DNA of 64,000 bases from Odontesthes bonariensis (taxonomy: Eukaryota > Chordata > Actinopteri > Atheriniformes > Atherinopsidae). Both the position numbers and the translations under genes were made by a program. The stretch spans positions 18,758,248 through 18,822,247 of the forward strand of contig NC_134519.1 of assembly GCF_027942865.1 (NCBI RefSeq), given 5' to 3'. Under the pieces are notes generated by a model. The model was not told the DNA's origin. It did no database searches and worked only from the letters and a program-made list of their open reading frames with translations. The number at the start of each line of letters is the position of its first letter. The stretch's first letter is position 1. Below, one piece after another: positions 1-10,100 of the stretch.

Positions 1-1377
1 CTCACTGCATTGCACATGGGCGGGTCCTGGACACACCTGGATTAGTTGCTAGGGATGTTTGTAAGCAATTTTGAATGATAACAAACAGCACACCGCGATA
101 ATGGCAGTACAACGGTCAACCGGTTTCTGTTGGTGCAGACATTCAATTTATTTGGTGCACATAGCAACAAAAAAAGCATTGTCTGGCTGGTATTTGATCT
201 TTTTTCTTATTATGAATTTGGTCCTGCCATTGTTTATGTGTCAGACAATAAAGCACAGACAAAAGAAAAGCTAAGTCAACAGGATAGTTTATCATCTAAT
301 TAATTCATTATTGAATATTAACAATGTGCATTTCATTTTAACCCGTTATTCTTAACCTGCACACAGAGGACAAGATCCTGGCTTTGTTGTTATCAAAACA
401 ACTTCAAACAACTGTAAAACACGAACAATTCAAACTTTCACATGCTGCATGATTGTTGGCTTGGAAAACTATATGGTGCACATGCTATGAGCCTTAAACT
501 GCAGTGACATTGCGCCGGTCTGCCTGCAGGGGTCATCTGTGTGTAACAAACTGCAGCCAGACGCTGCAGGCAGTGCAGAGGCCTTTGTCATCACGACTGG
601 GGCAAATTTTGCAGCTTACGCAGTAACAATAACGAACAGCACTTTGTCCACTTTTGAAAAACATGTAAAAGCTGATATAAGCTGGCATCAAATCAAGGTT
701 TATTTCAGTGCAACAACTGGTGGCTTTTTTAAAAACGTATCAAAAGGAGAGGAAGATGGTCATATGTGTCATACATATACATATGTATGGTATATATGAC
801 GGTCATGCACATATATGTACATATAAATGTATGTGTGTGTGTGTGTGCGTATAAATGTCCTCACTTTTCTTTCTTATAAACTGATGAAAATGAAAAGTGC
901 AAAACATAAAGATGTAATAGCATGTTATGGACAGAAGGGTGAAGCACTGCTAAGTGGATCAAGGGTGTGCTGTAGATGGCGTCAGAATCTGTGTTCAGAT
1001 AAAAACAGGTTCTCAGGGTGTGAATCAAACCTGGCCAACACTGAACTGTTATGATAGGCTACAGTTCAGATGGTCCAGCTCCTCTACAGCAAAGGTAGTT
1101 CCAGAAGAAGCGGTATTAAAGCACCCCAAAAAAAAAGAGTTTATGAATAAAATTGTTTGCTCACGTTAAATCTGAGTGTTTGTTCGAAAAAAAAAATATT
1201 TTCATAAGTTTTTTTTAAGATTACTTTCAAAGCATAAACTTAAAAGATCATACATTTCTCTTTCTAATAGTGGAATTTCAATAAAATGGTATGCTACATG
1301 AAAATAATAAGATGTATCCATTATCTAAAACTCGATGTCACTTTTATTGTGTATCCATATCTTGGTGGTTTTGTTTT
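1..1377. other. Intergenic DNA, no gene seen
   Basis: AT-rich sequence with several short open frames (up to 86 codons), none with recognisable domains or flanking splice sites that would join them. A short GT/AT-rich simple repeat lies at about 770-850. I see nothing else here. Confidence 0.6.
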
Positions 1378-1450
1378 ACTGTGTAAAGCACTTTGTGATT
1401 TTTATCTGTGAAGGGTGCTATATAAATAATAGTTCTTCTTCTTCTTCTAA
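1378..1450 (+). repeat. 3' tail of a LINE/SINE-type retroelement with a TTC microsatellite
   Basis: The wording 'gtaaagcactttgtgatt' followed by 'gtgctatataaataatag' matches the conserved 3' end that many teleost L2/Rex-type LINEs and their SINEs share, and it is followed by a short (TTC)n tract as such tails often are. The match is from memory; the body of the element is not recognisable upstream, so this is probably a 5'-truncated insertion. Confidence 0.6.
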
Positions 1451-2034
1451 AAAGGATAAAGATTTTCTTGAATGGTAAAATGTGCGAAAGGTGTGTGCTT
1501 TAAAGGTAGTAACTTACATCCTTAATCCTTAATGTAAAGCTATGAGGAAACAAGCATCACTTGGGAGTTTTTAGTAGCTTTGTGACAAATTTTTCAGTTA
1601 TTATCGTGATGTTAACATACTTGTTCAAAGTCATAACAATATACAAAGAAAATCTACTTAAACAAAAGAGGGAAAAAAATATGTGGCCATCTATTTATTG
1701 TGAGGATGTTCCAATATGACACGTGTGTAATTGTAAACAGTACATACAAAGTATGTAGGATTACCAGTTAATCTGAAGGTAAAAGTGTTTTATGGTTGTT
1801 TTTTTTCTCTTTCCAATAACAATCTGTCAAAGTCTGATCTCCACAACAATTTTGTGGAGGTGTATGCACGTGTTGCTGCACACCAACCTAGAAAAGATTA
1901 TTTGACCATTCCTACATAGCTTGGTTTCCACCAATCCACAGCCAGGCAGGTTGAATGAATGAATGGATGGATGAACGGATGCTTCATTTTCACAACCAGA
2001 AAAGCAAACAAAACCTAAGACAAACAAACAATAG

Positions 2035-2110
2035 TCCTCATAACTTGACATATAAAATATATACATGTATATACATACACACATACAAACATCTACATAC
2101 AGTACATACA
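2035..2110. repeat. Low-complexity TA/CA-rich tract
   Basis: Alternating purine-pyrimidine sequence (tatacatgtatatacatacac and similar). It is continuous with the dispersed repeat just downstream and produces long spurious Tyr/Ile/His-rich open frames on both strands. Confidence 0.7.
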
Positions 2111-2119
2111 CACCCCATA

Positions 2120-2360
2120 TAATATATATCCATCCATTCATTTTCTATACCTGCTTAATCCAACTCAGGGTTGCGGGGGGGCTGGAGTCTATCCCAGCTG
2201 TCATTGAGCGAGAGGCAGAGTACACCTTGGACAGATCGCCAGTCACAAATACATACATATATATGTACATATATACATATATACACATACACAAATACAT
2301 GTGTATACTGTACATAAACACATGCACACAAATGCACACACACACAAACACACATACCTC
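2120..2360 (+). repeat. Teleost dispersed repeat, first half, with internal CA-rich tract
   Basis: Starts 'atccatccattcattttc', continues through 'ggctggagtctatcccagct' and ends near 'gacagatcgccagtcaca', then runs into an AC-rich tract. This is the first half of a repeat that I know from many fish genomes. The second half appears alone at about 13190-13410, and a reverse copy lies at about 28815-28995. The family name is not certain to me. Confidence 0.75.
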
Positions 2361-2690
2361 TTCCCTGTATCTTGCAAAAAAACTATTCCCGTGAATTATT
2401 TATTGCTTTATACATAATTTATAGAAATAGAAATACAAAATAGAATAGAAAAATACCTTATTCATCCCCCAGTGGGGGAAATTCAAATGCAGTGTGAAAT
2501 TGAACCACAACCATGAATTTTAATATTCTGATTTTAAGAAAAGTGGATTTGTATGATCTTTGTAACCAGTATCGTGAATAATTCTCATGGTCCTTTTTTT
2601 TTGCAGTATAGATAACGAGCACTTCTATGTGTTGCCCCAAACTTCTGCACAGTAATTTGAATAAGGTGAAACCAGTGCTCAACGGAGAAA
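2361..2690. other. Intergenic DNA, no gene seen
   Basis: AT-rich sequence between two repeats. A minus-strand open frame of 74 codons (2458-2682) has no recognised domain. It may belong to the 3' part of the adjacent LINE fragment. Confidence 0.4.
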
Positions 2691-2699
2691 GTTGAGTGA

Positions 2700-3650
2700 A
2701 TTGTGTTTAGTTTTATTCAGTACTGAAATGCCTCTAGAAACTTTGATATGTGTATGTTTTGTATGAGATTTCCAACTTGTTTTATCGTCTAATATCAATC
2801 CAAGAAGATTATTTTCGTGAACTCTATAAATATATACACAATCAATATGTATTTTTTTCCAATTTTCAAATAATATTGTCTCCGTCTTACTTAGATTTAA
2901 AGATAGCTTATTACTGTCCAGCTACTTTTTTAGTTGGCATATTTCCAAAGTGACCTTATCCATTAACTGCTTTAAATTCCCACCAGAACAAAAAAATATT
3001 TGCGTCATCAGCAAATAATACTAGTTTTAATACGTCTCATACCGTACAAATGTCATTTACATACATAACAAACAGTTTTGGACCCAGCATCAACCCCTGG
3101 GAAACACCACAAGCAATGTTTAAGCATGATGAGGAATATTTTATAATCTTCACAAATTGTCTCCTGTTTCTTCAATAACTTTCCACCCAGTACAAACTAC
3201 CCCCTGATTCCATACCTTTCCAGTTTGTTGATTAATATGTTGTTTGATTGTTTTAAAAGTATCTTAAGATCAAGGGCTACTCCAAATGCATATTGCTTCT
3301 GATCCATTGCATTTGTTATATCCTCAATTGAATCAATTAATGCCAGTGAACTGTTTGATCAGAATCCATATTGACCGTCGGAGAGTATTTTGAGTTTGTA
3401 TAAGAACTCTTCTAGTGGATTATTGAACAGTTTTTAAAGGACTTTTGGAGAATTGTGGAAGTAGAGAAACAGACCTGTAGTTAGTGAATCGGTGTCTATC
3501 TCCAGCTTTATACTGCAGCACAGTTTGAGCTATTTTCACTTGGTGTGGAAAATTGCCGGTTTGAAATGGTCAGTTTCTGATGTATGTTAGTGGTCCTGAG
3601 ATCCCTTCTAATATTAACAAGTCCACCATTGCTGCCCGTCTGCATTTTCT
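2700..3650 (-). mobile_element. Decayed non-LTR retrotransposon, reverse-transcriptase fragment
   Basis: On the minus strand, several frames carry reverse-transcriptase motifs in the correct order. About 3200-3300 reads like 'YAFGVALDLK' and 'LINKLERYGIRG'; 3060-3110 reads GVSQGLMLGPKLFVMYVNDI; the catalytic box is FADD at 3004-3015; 2790-2930 reads LSLNLSKTETILF and then NNLLGLILD. Stops and frame changes interrupt it (for example a stop soon after the NDI motif), so it is dead. The order and wording fit an L2/CR1/Rex1-type LINE; the clade is inferred from memory. No 5' ORF, UTR or target-site duplication could be defined. Confidence 0.8.
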
Positions 3651-3984
3651 TAAACTTTGCTAAATATCATGTACATGTTAGTTGTAATCATTGCTGCATA
3701 TGGTGAAAGCAAAGGTTGACATACTTTTGCATACACATTATGCAATATTGGATACTTTTCCTTAATCAGTATATCAGGCCTCACTAACAAATCCTCTATG
3801 CTTCTAAGATTTATGAGAGGAGATTAGATCCCCAATAGACCGTTAGGATGCTGCCTCCACTTACTACAAACACAACTGTCCCTAATCGTCAGATGTTGCA
3901 TACACGTCAACCGGCCATAACATTAGGACCAATATAAAGTGTGTTATCCTCAACCTGCCAAAATACAGTGCACAGTGAAAATGA

Positions 3985-4180
3985 GTACACCCCTGTTGAA
4001 AAGTAACATTTTGAACAATATTTTAATACACACACAAGTTATTCCCAAAACGTGCATAGAGTAAGTTTAATACAACATCTGTTCAGCTTACAACAGAAAA
4101 GAAAGGTCAATAATATAACTTAAATGACATATTTGTCCATTTTTGTGAAATTATGCTGGTGCAAAAGTGAGTACACCCCT
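3985..4180 (+). repeat. Tc1-like terminal sequence, two 'agtacacccct' copies
   Basis: 'gagtacacccctgttg' at about 3984-3999 and 'aaaagtgagtacacccctat' at about 4164-4183 resemble the inverted-repeat ends of a fish Tc1 transposon ('gtgagtacacccct'). They sit inside the mariner remnant and upstream of Tc1 transposase-like sequence, which suggests a nested, rearranged insertion. Confidence 0.6.
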
Positions 4181-4456
4181 ATGTTAAACTCCCTGAGAAT
4201 GGGCCGTGTTGGCCCGAAATGTCATGAAATGAAAAGGCATTAAAAGGGAGGTCATCGTTGTGCGTTTCATCCTTGCCTTACATTGAAATTTTACATTTTG
4301 AGTCTGCACCAGGCTAAAAGAGATGTGTGTGAGATTTGACTGAAATCCTATGGAGAGTATCATGATCTGCTTCAGTAGTCACAGTACATGTTGACAAGCA
4401 TGTTTCTTTTGGTGAAATTCAGCTTCCTACTGTTGATGGCATCCATACAGCCCCAA

Positions 4457-4755
4457 ACCATGTCACTCCCACTACTATGCTTGACTTTAAGCATGGGGCA
4501 CTTTTCTTTGTACAAATCACTTTTTACCACCACACATGCTTGACACCATCGAAAGCAAATTTGTTTATCATTGTCTCATCAGAGATAAACAAACTAAGGA
4601 TATGGATTGCTGGAACCATGTCCTGTGATCTGATGACACCAAGATGAACAAATTTGCTTTCGATGGTGTCAAGCCTGTGTGGTGGTAAAAAGTGATTTGT
4701 ACAAAGAAAAGTGCCCCATGCTTAAAGTCAAGCATAGTAGTGGGAGTGACATGGT
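4457..4755. mobile_element. Tc1 transposase fragment arranged as a 107-bp inverted repeat
   Basis: The plus strand at 4590-4755 reads like the Tc1 transposase region around 'YWNHVL' and the SDETKI-type catalytic Asp box, but broken (for example 'tctgatgacaccaagatgaa'). The segment 4649-4755 is repeated in reverse complement at 4457-4563 with one mismatch that I can see, separated by an 85-base loop. The fragment is too short and damaged to encode a working transposase. Confidence 0.8.
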
Positions 4756-4888
4756 ATTGGGCCTGCTTACATACAATCAGATCGCATTAGTATTTGGAGA
4801 GTTCGGGGGAACACCTCAGGTTCTTTGACATGCTCAATGTTGTCCTTCTGCTTGTTACGGGAGTGGTGCTGCCATACTGTATGGCTGT

Positions 4889-4904
4889 GGGGGGGGGGGG
4901 GGGG
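4889..4904 (+). repeat. G16 homopolymer
   Basis: Sixteen consecutive G inside the mariner remnant. It is likely to be length-variable and error-prone in assembly. Confidence 0.9.
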
Positions 4905-5035
4905 TGATTGGTCTGTAGAAATGTTTAGGTAGGTGTCAAAGAAAAATTCACACGAGTCCCAGCATGCAGGTTCTCCCAGCAGTGCACTGGATCAGTGTTG
5001 CACACTTGTTTTTAATGTTATGGCTGATTGGTGTA

Positions 5036-5740
5036 TTTGCTCACAGAGGAAGATTTCTGGTGTTACCATGAAATAAATTGCCCAGCAAATGTTTATCCGT
5101 GCACACCTTTCTTTCTCATTCCATATACTTATTCACTTCTCTATGTATTCAAATGACTGTCATCCACTGTTGCCCTGGCACTATCTTTATTTGCTAAAGA
5201 AATGGGCGGGTACATAGTTCCTCCTCCCCTTTCCATACCGTTGACAGGACATCCGCTCAGGATTATAATGTGTTTTTTTTCTGTGTGCGTGTGTCTGTTT
5301 GTTTGTTTTTAACAGCCAATAAGTTGCCTATAGGCCGATCTTAGAAATAATATCACTTGCAACTACTGGGATCTTGTGACATTTCTTTCTTATTTTTTTT
5401 CTGTTCGAAATCCCTTTGTTGCCATAACTTACTTACATTTTATACTTACATGTCTTCCCTGAAATATTTTGAGTGGAAATAACATTATTCTTCAGTTTTT
5501 GACTTTTCATACCACGACACAGAGGGTGGAATCTATTTTCAAGGTGGTTGCCAGAGTAGGTTGCCCTGTTAAGGTAGTCAGCAGCAGTCAGCCTTTCTAT
5601 TCAGGTGTGTTACCTGTGGCTCCACCTGGAAGCACTTCCGTGGACTCTTCTGCCATATCTGACCCACAGAGACAGGCTACAGTGAATCGGACGATGGAAA
5701 ACATGGAACAGTTTTCCTAGTCATTGCTTATTTCACTGCA
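5036..5740. other. Intergenic DNA upstream of slc22a23
   Basis: AT-rich, with several open frames (such as 5469-5720 on plus) that match nothing I know. From about 5740 the sequence becomes CpG-rich. Confidence 0.5.
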
Positions 5741-5744
5741 ATCC

Positions 5745-5983
5745 GCCTTTTGTCTCGGAGCTTGTGCCTGCTGTCAGCCCCGAACGGGTTTTTTACTGCC
5801 AGACGGACGGAGGGAAGTGCTTCCTGATAATAAGGAGGTGCGTCTTATTTCCATTCTAGTGATTGACTGCGCACGGCTTTCACCGCCGGAGCTGGGGGCA
5901 TTGACGCATTGTGGAGTCGACAGGGGGTAGCACTGCAACCCCGGCTTCGCTACACATCGGAGGCATCTATCAGCGAAACTGCG
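5745..5983 (+). promoter_or_regulatory. CpG-rich promoter / 5' UTR of slc22a23
   Basis: GC- and CpG-rich stretch that contrasts with the surrounding AT-rich DNA and leads into the first coding exon, as expected for a CpG-island promoter. No TATA box is evident. ATGs upstream of the chosen start include one in frame at 5909 and one out of frame at 5911, so the leader could contain upstream ORFs. The transcription start cannot be fixed from sequence. Confidence 0.5.
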
Positions 5984-6421
5984 ATGGCCTTGGTGCAGCT
6001 CGAAACGGGGGACCATCAGCCGGAGAACGGCTTCGTGTCCCCCGAAACCACGTCGCCGGGGCTGCTGACACGCATCGACGGCTCAGTTCTGCCATTTCTC
6101 GGGGGATTTGGGAAGTACCAGAAACAGCTGATCGTGCTGACATGGATTCCGGCGTTATTTATTGGATTCAGCCAGTACTCTGATAATGTCCTTCTCGCCC
6201 AGCCAAACAACACATGTATTCAGCCTTTGGCAAACCTGACTAATCAGAGTGCCGGTTATTCCTCGTTGTTGGAGAGTCCAAAAAACATCAGCGCACGCTC
6301 GGCTCCTATTTATATCAATGGAAACCACAGCACGCAAAACGACACGGCCAACATGCAGTGTGAGTGCAGCGAGTGGACGTTCGAGCTGCACTCGGGACTT
6401 GTGCAGAACGTGGTTACAAAG
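5984..6421 (+). CDS. slc22a23: slc22a23 exon 1: N-terminus, TM1 and glycosylated loop
   Basis: Encodes residues 1-146. A short polar N-terminus leads to DGSVLPFLGG and TM1 at about 49-69. A large extracellular loop follows with six N-glycosylation sequons (N75, N84, N87, N101, N114, N119) and a CECSEW motif, then GLVQNVVTK before the donor gtaaga. Such a loop between TM1 and TM2 is the SLC22 hallmark. Confidence 0.95.
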
Positions 6422-7108
6422 GTAAGATCACAAGGATGGGGATCCTCTACATGGTGTTATTGTTGTGCATCGGCGAAATCTAATAAGAATTTCTCCTCAT
6501 AAGGTCGATTTATAGGATCGCCAGAGAGATCCAAATTATTGCACTTTTACTCTGGTCATTAAAAAGACTTCGGCTGTCGCCGCCAAGCTCAAGTAGTCCT
6601 CTTTATCAGCTTTCGTGTGGTGGCTGTGGTTACAGCTCCATTATGGCGCTCATTTCTCCACATCTCGCCGTGCAGAGAGCCTCTTATTTCAAATCTGTTG
6701 GGATTTACGCAGGTTCTTGGTGGAGGCCGAAGTAGTAGGACCCCATAAATGAAAGCGTGACATTGAGTCACCCCAGCACCTGACGCAGAGATGTAGAAGC
6801 CAGCATTGGCATATTAAGCAAAACCGCGAGGGCTCGTGGAATTCACCGGCTGTCCTGATGGGAACAATTGACACGGAGCCTTTGATTTGGAGCAAAGGTC
6901 ATGAGTGTGCTCTCTAGAATAATGCAACTCCATCCCTCGCCAAACATCACCCGCCCCACCTCTACCCTAATCAAACACTGATGAGATATTCTTACAGCAT
7001 TCAGAGCTGATGGCTACTTTTAGTCTGTCAGCAGTGGTGTCTTTACGTTTACGTTAAGATACTGCGCAGCTTGTGCCTTTATTCATTGTTATAGACTGTG
7101 AGCTGAAG

Positions 7109-7193
<85 letters not shown>

Positions 7194-10100
7194 GGGGGGG
7201 TATGAAAACATTACGATATCAGAATACTAAATAAAATGTAATTATTAGCACTCGAAAGTTCTTATATTCAAATTGTAAAGCACGATTGAGAACGAGAAAC
7301 GATCAATACATTTCCATAAAGAAAAAGTGTAAATATTGATTAACACTCACACACATACAGAGCATTGTAAATGGCATTTTAATCTGCAGCAGCCTACACC
7401 TCTTAACAGGTTGGCACGCATGTCATAATGAGATTCAATATCTCTTAAGAGTTTGATTTGAGGCTGGGTTTGTTTTACTCTGCTTTACGGGGGGGGGGGG
7501 GGAGAGAGAGACTTGCATCCAGTGTGATGCCAACAGTCCATCTGCTTGTAACTGATAATGTCCCCCTTGAAATAAAGCAAATAAAATGCCCCTGTGGCAT
7601 TTTAACTTTGCCATGAGCTGAGGCACAGTTTAATAGTTTAATACCTGATTTCATTTATCATCCATTGGGTATTTTGTGAAGCTGGGGTTGCATTAAAGGT
7701 CAGGGTGATAAACTGTTTTACAAACATTGGCTTAAATACTCCTAAATTGCAGCTGATTATGAAGTCATATGTGAGGAACTCTAACTGGGTGGATCAGTAT
7801 TCTTAGCAGCCAGTTCTCTCATGGTTTAAAACAAAAACAAGTGTTCCATAATAAGGCTGATGTATGGAAACAGTGCTGACTCTACTGGTATGCTGGCATT
7901 GTAACTTGTAGCTATTAAAGTTTGTGTTGCCTTTGCACACATGCTGAGAATGTCATGTTGATACTACCACCATGGCAGATCAGTGATGGGTCTTAGCAGT
8001 TGGTTCAATTGTGTGACACTGCTCATTATTCCTGACCCATGGCATCTCTATTCTAACAAGGTTACTGTCAGGAGAAACTGAATCGGATAACATGCAGAAG
8101 AAGCGTCCTAATTGAAACAGAACTGACAAGCGCACTTGTCACTGGCCCTGCCTGTTTTGACAACCAGCCCCTCTTTCTTCCAAGACCCCGTTTTCTGAAC
8201 ACAGTGCAGGAACAAGGTTGTGACACTAAAGCAGGAAGTGATGACCTAGCATTTCTCCCTGTGTTTGGATTGCATAGACATAACTGCACATGACTGAGCT
8301 CAGTTATCCGTGACACTCGATCCCTAAAAAGCAAAGCAGAGCTCCAACTTCTTCAAAATACACCAACACATTCAGACCCTGTACCACTGTGTTGATACAT
8401 CTCTATCAAATTAGGTCAGCATGGAACTACTGATAGATGTTTTCACTCTCTGCCACATGGTTAGTAGGAAAACCTCTCTGCTCCTCCTCCTCTTTTCTCA
8501 GTGACACAGAAACATTGTTTGGATGATGACAACAGAAGCTGAAGTGGTGGTGAAGGATCCAAAGTGGTTAATGTGGAGACCCATCCTAATTGAGTCAAAG
8601 CAGTCCTTAGGGTCCCTGTTAATTGAGCTGAGCCTTAGAAATTAGAATGTATCATTACTCAGAGACGGAGTCTCTGTGCAACCTACCTGCTCAGTTCCTA
8701 TTCAGATGGGCAACAGCTTTCCTGAAATAGTGGCCTGAGAACCTCTTCAAAGCACAGATTAATCTCTTTAGTGATTCTTTATGAAGTGTTTGTATGACAA
8801 AAGGATGCGCTTGCAGTTAAAGACCCAATGGTCTTTTTAAACTCTCTTTATGATTCTCCTCTTATGATGATTCGCTGACGTTAAGACAACATAACTGACA
8901 AATTAAGACATAGAATCAATTTGGTTCAGTTTTTAAATGTATGTACATTTAGAAAGGAAAATGTCAGATATTCATAAAGCATCAGCAATTTCTGCACACT
9001 AGGATGTGTTTTTGAATAATGAATAGCTTGAATTAATTATTAATTAAAAATAATTCTGATTTAATTTTTATACTGATTACCGAGCTGAAACACTTAGGCA
9101 ATTAAGGTGATATATGGAATTATAATCAGCAGCAATGTAGTAATTTCAAAGGAAAAGTTGACCAAATTTTAGAATACAGCATGCATGTTTGAGGGATTCG
9201 GTTCTTGTCATATAGTGTAGCAATCCTCATATATTTGCCAAATTTAACATTTTAAGATGATAGATTAAAGATGATATATATTTTCTAAGTTGTTTTTACA
9301 CTTTACTGAAACTACAAATAATTTGAATCGGGTCAAATAATTGAGAATATTGAAATATATGTGTTTGTCAGGCATGTTAATCTTATGTTTCCCATGAAAG
9401 GGCAAAGGTGGATATGTTGTCAGAGAACATTGGTGGGTACACCCAGCCCCAGTATCACAGTACATGAGGCTGCACACCCATAGATCTGAAAGATGATACC
9501 GTAGCTGAACACCCTTGCAGGCCTCACTGCTATGTGTCCCTTATACTGTTTACCCAGCTGTTTGACTCCTTCCACAGACCCTGGATCAGTGTGGGACTCT
9601 TTTGATTCGCTCTCAGCTGTCGAAAGGTGATGACCCCACTGTAGATACCCAGTCAACACACAGTGACAGCCTCTCACAGCGTCAGCTGGGAGGAAAAGGC
9701 GCTTGTGTGACTAGAAGATAAAACTCTGTTGAGGCTCTGTGAGTGTGTGTGAGAAGAGTGTGTGCTGCTAGCTTTTTTTCAGATAAGTGCTGTTTTGTAA
9801 CGGGCCTTCATTGACATTGTGGGGTGTCCGACCCTTGGTCATGCTTTACGGCTGTTTTTTGAATGGTATTATGGAATTTGGATTGTGTTTGTGGGTTGTC
9901 GTTTCACATCAAGTCTTTTTGGTGATAAAGATGTGTTGTTATGCTTAACTGTCATGAACAGGGGGGGCTATGAATAATAGACCAGTAGACAAGGGTTTCT
10001 TGTTTCACCATCTGTGACTGCTGATAGCAGGAAAATATAACTGCCATCAGCCAACCTTTCAAATACACGTGATAGTTTGTGTTTTGTTAAGTTTTGAATT

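Larger units (their letters stand above)
3903..5033 (-). mobile_element. Degraded mariner/Tc1-superfamily transposon with imperfect TIRs
   Basis: The left end reads 'cacgtcaaccggccataaca' and the right end, in reverse complement, 'caccaatcagccataacatt'. Both are versions of the 'caccgatcagccataacatt' terminus of a common fish transposon, and both are flanked by TA (3901-3902 and 5034-5035), the expected target duplication. Interior wording at 4780-4985 (for example 'atgtttaggtaggtgtcaaa') also matches the reverse-strand interior of that element. Much of the transposase is missing and a second Tc1 sequence is embedded. Not autonomous. Confidence 0.7.

Noticed and set aside
5909-5983. Upstream in-frame ATG of slc22a23 (25 extra residues)
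   Set aside because: The extra residues do not resemble the family N-terminus; the ATG at 5984 has a better context and matches the MA- start of the human protein. Left as an alternative.
9420-9677. 85-codon minus-strand frame in slc22a23 intron 1 containing VFSYGIIFQIYG
   Set aside because: The short phrase recalls the VYSFGII motif of kinase-like domains, but the flanking residues do not fit and no neighbouring exon continues it. Treated as chance.
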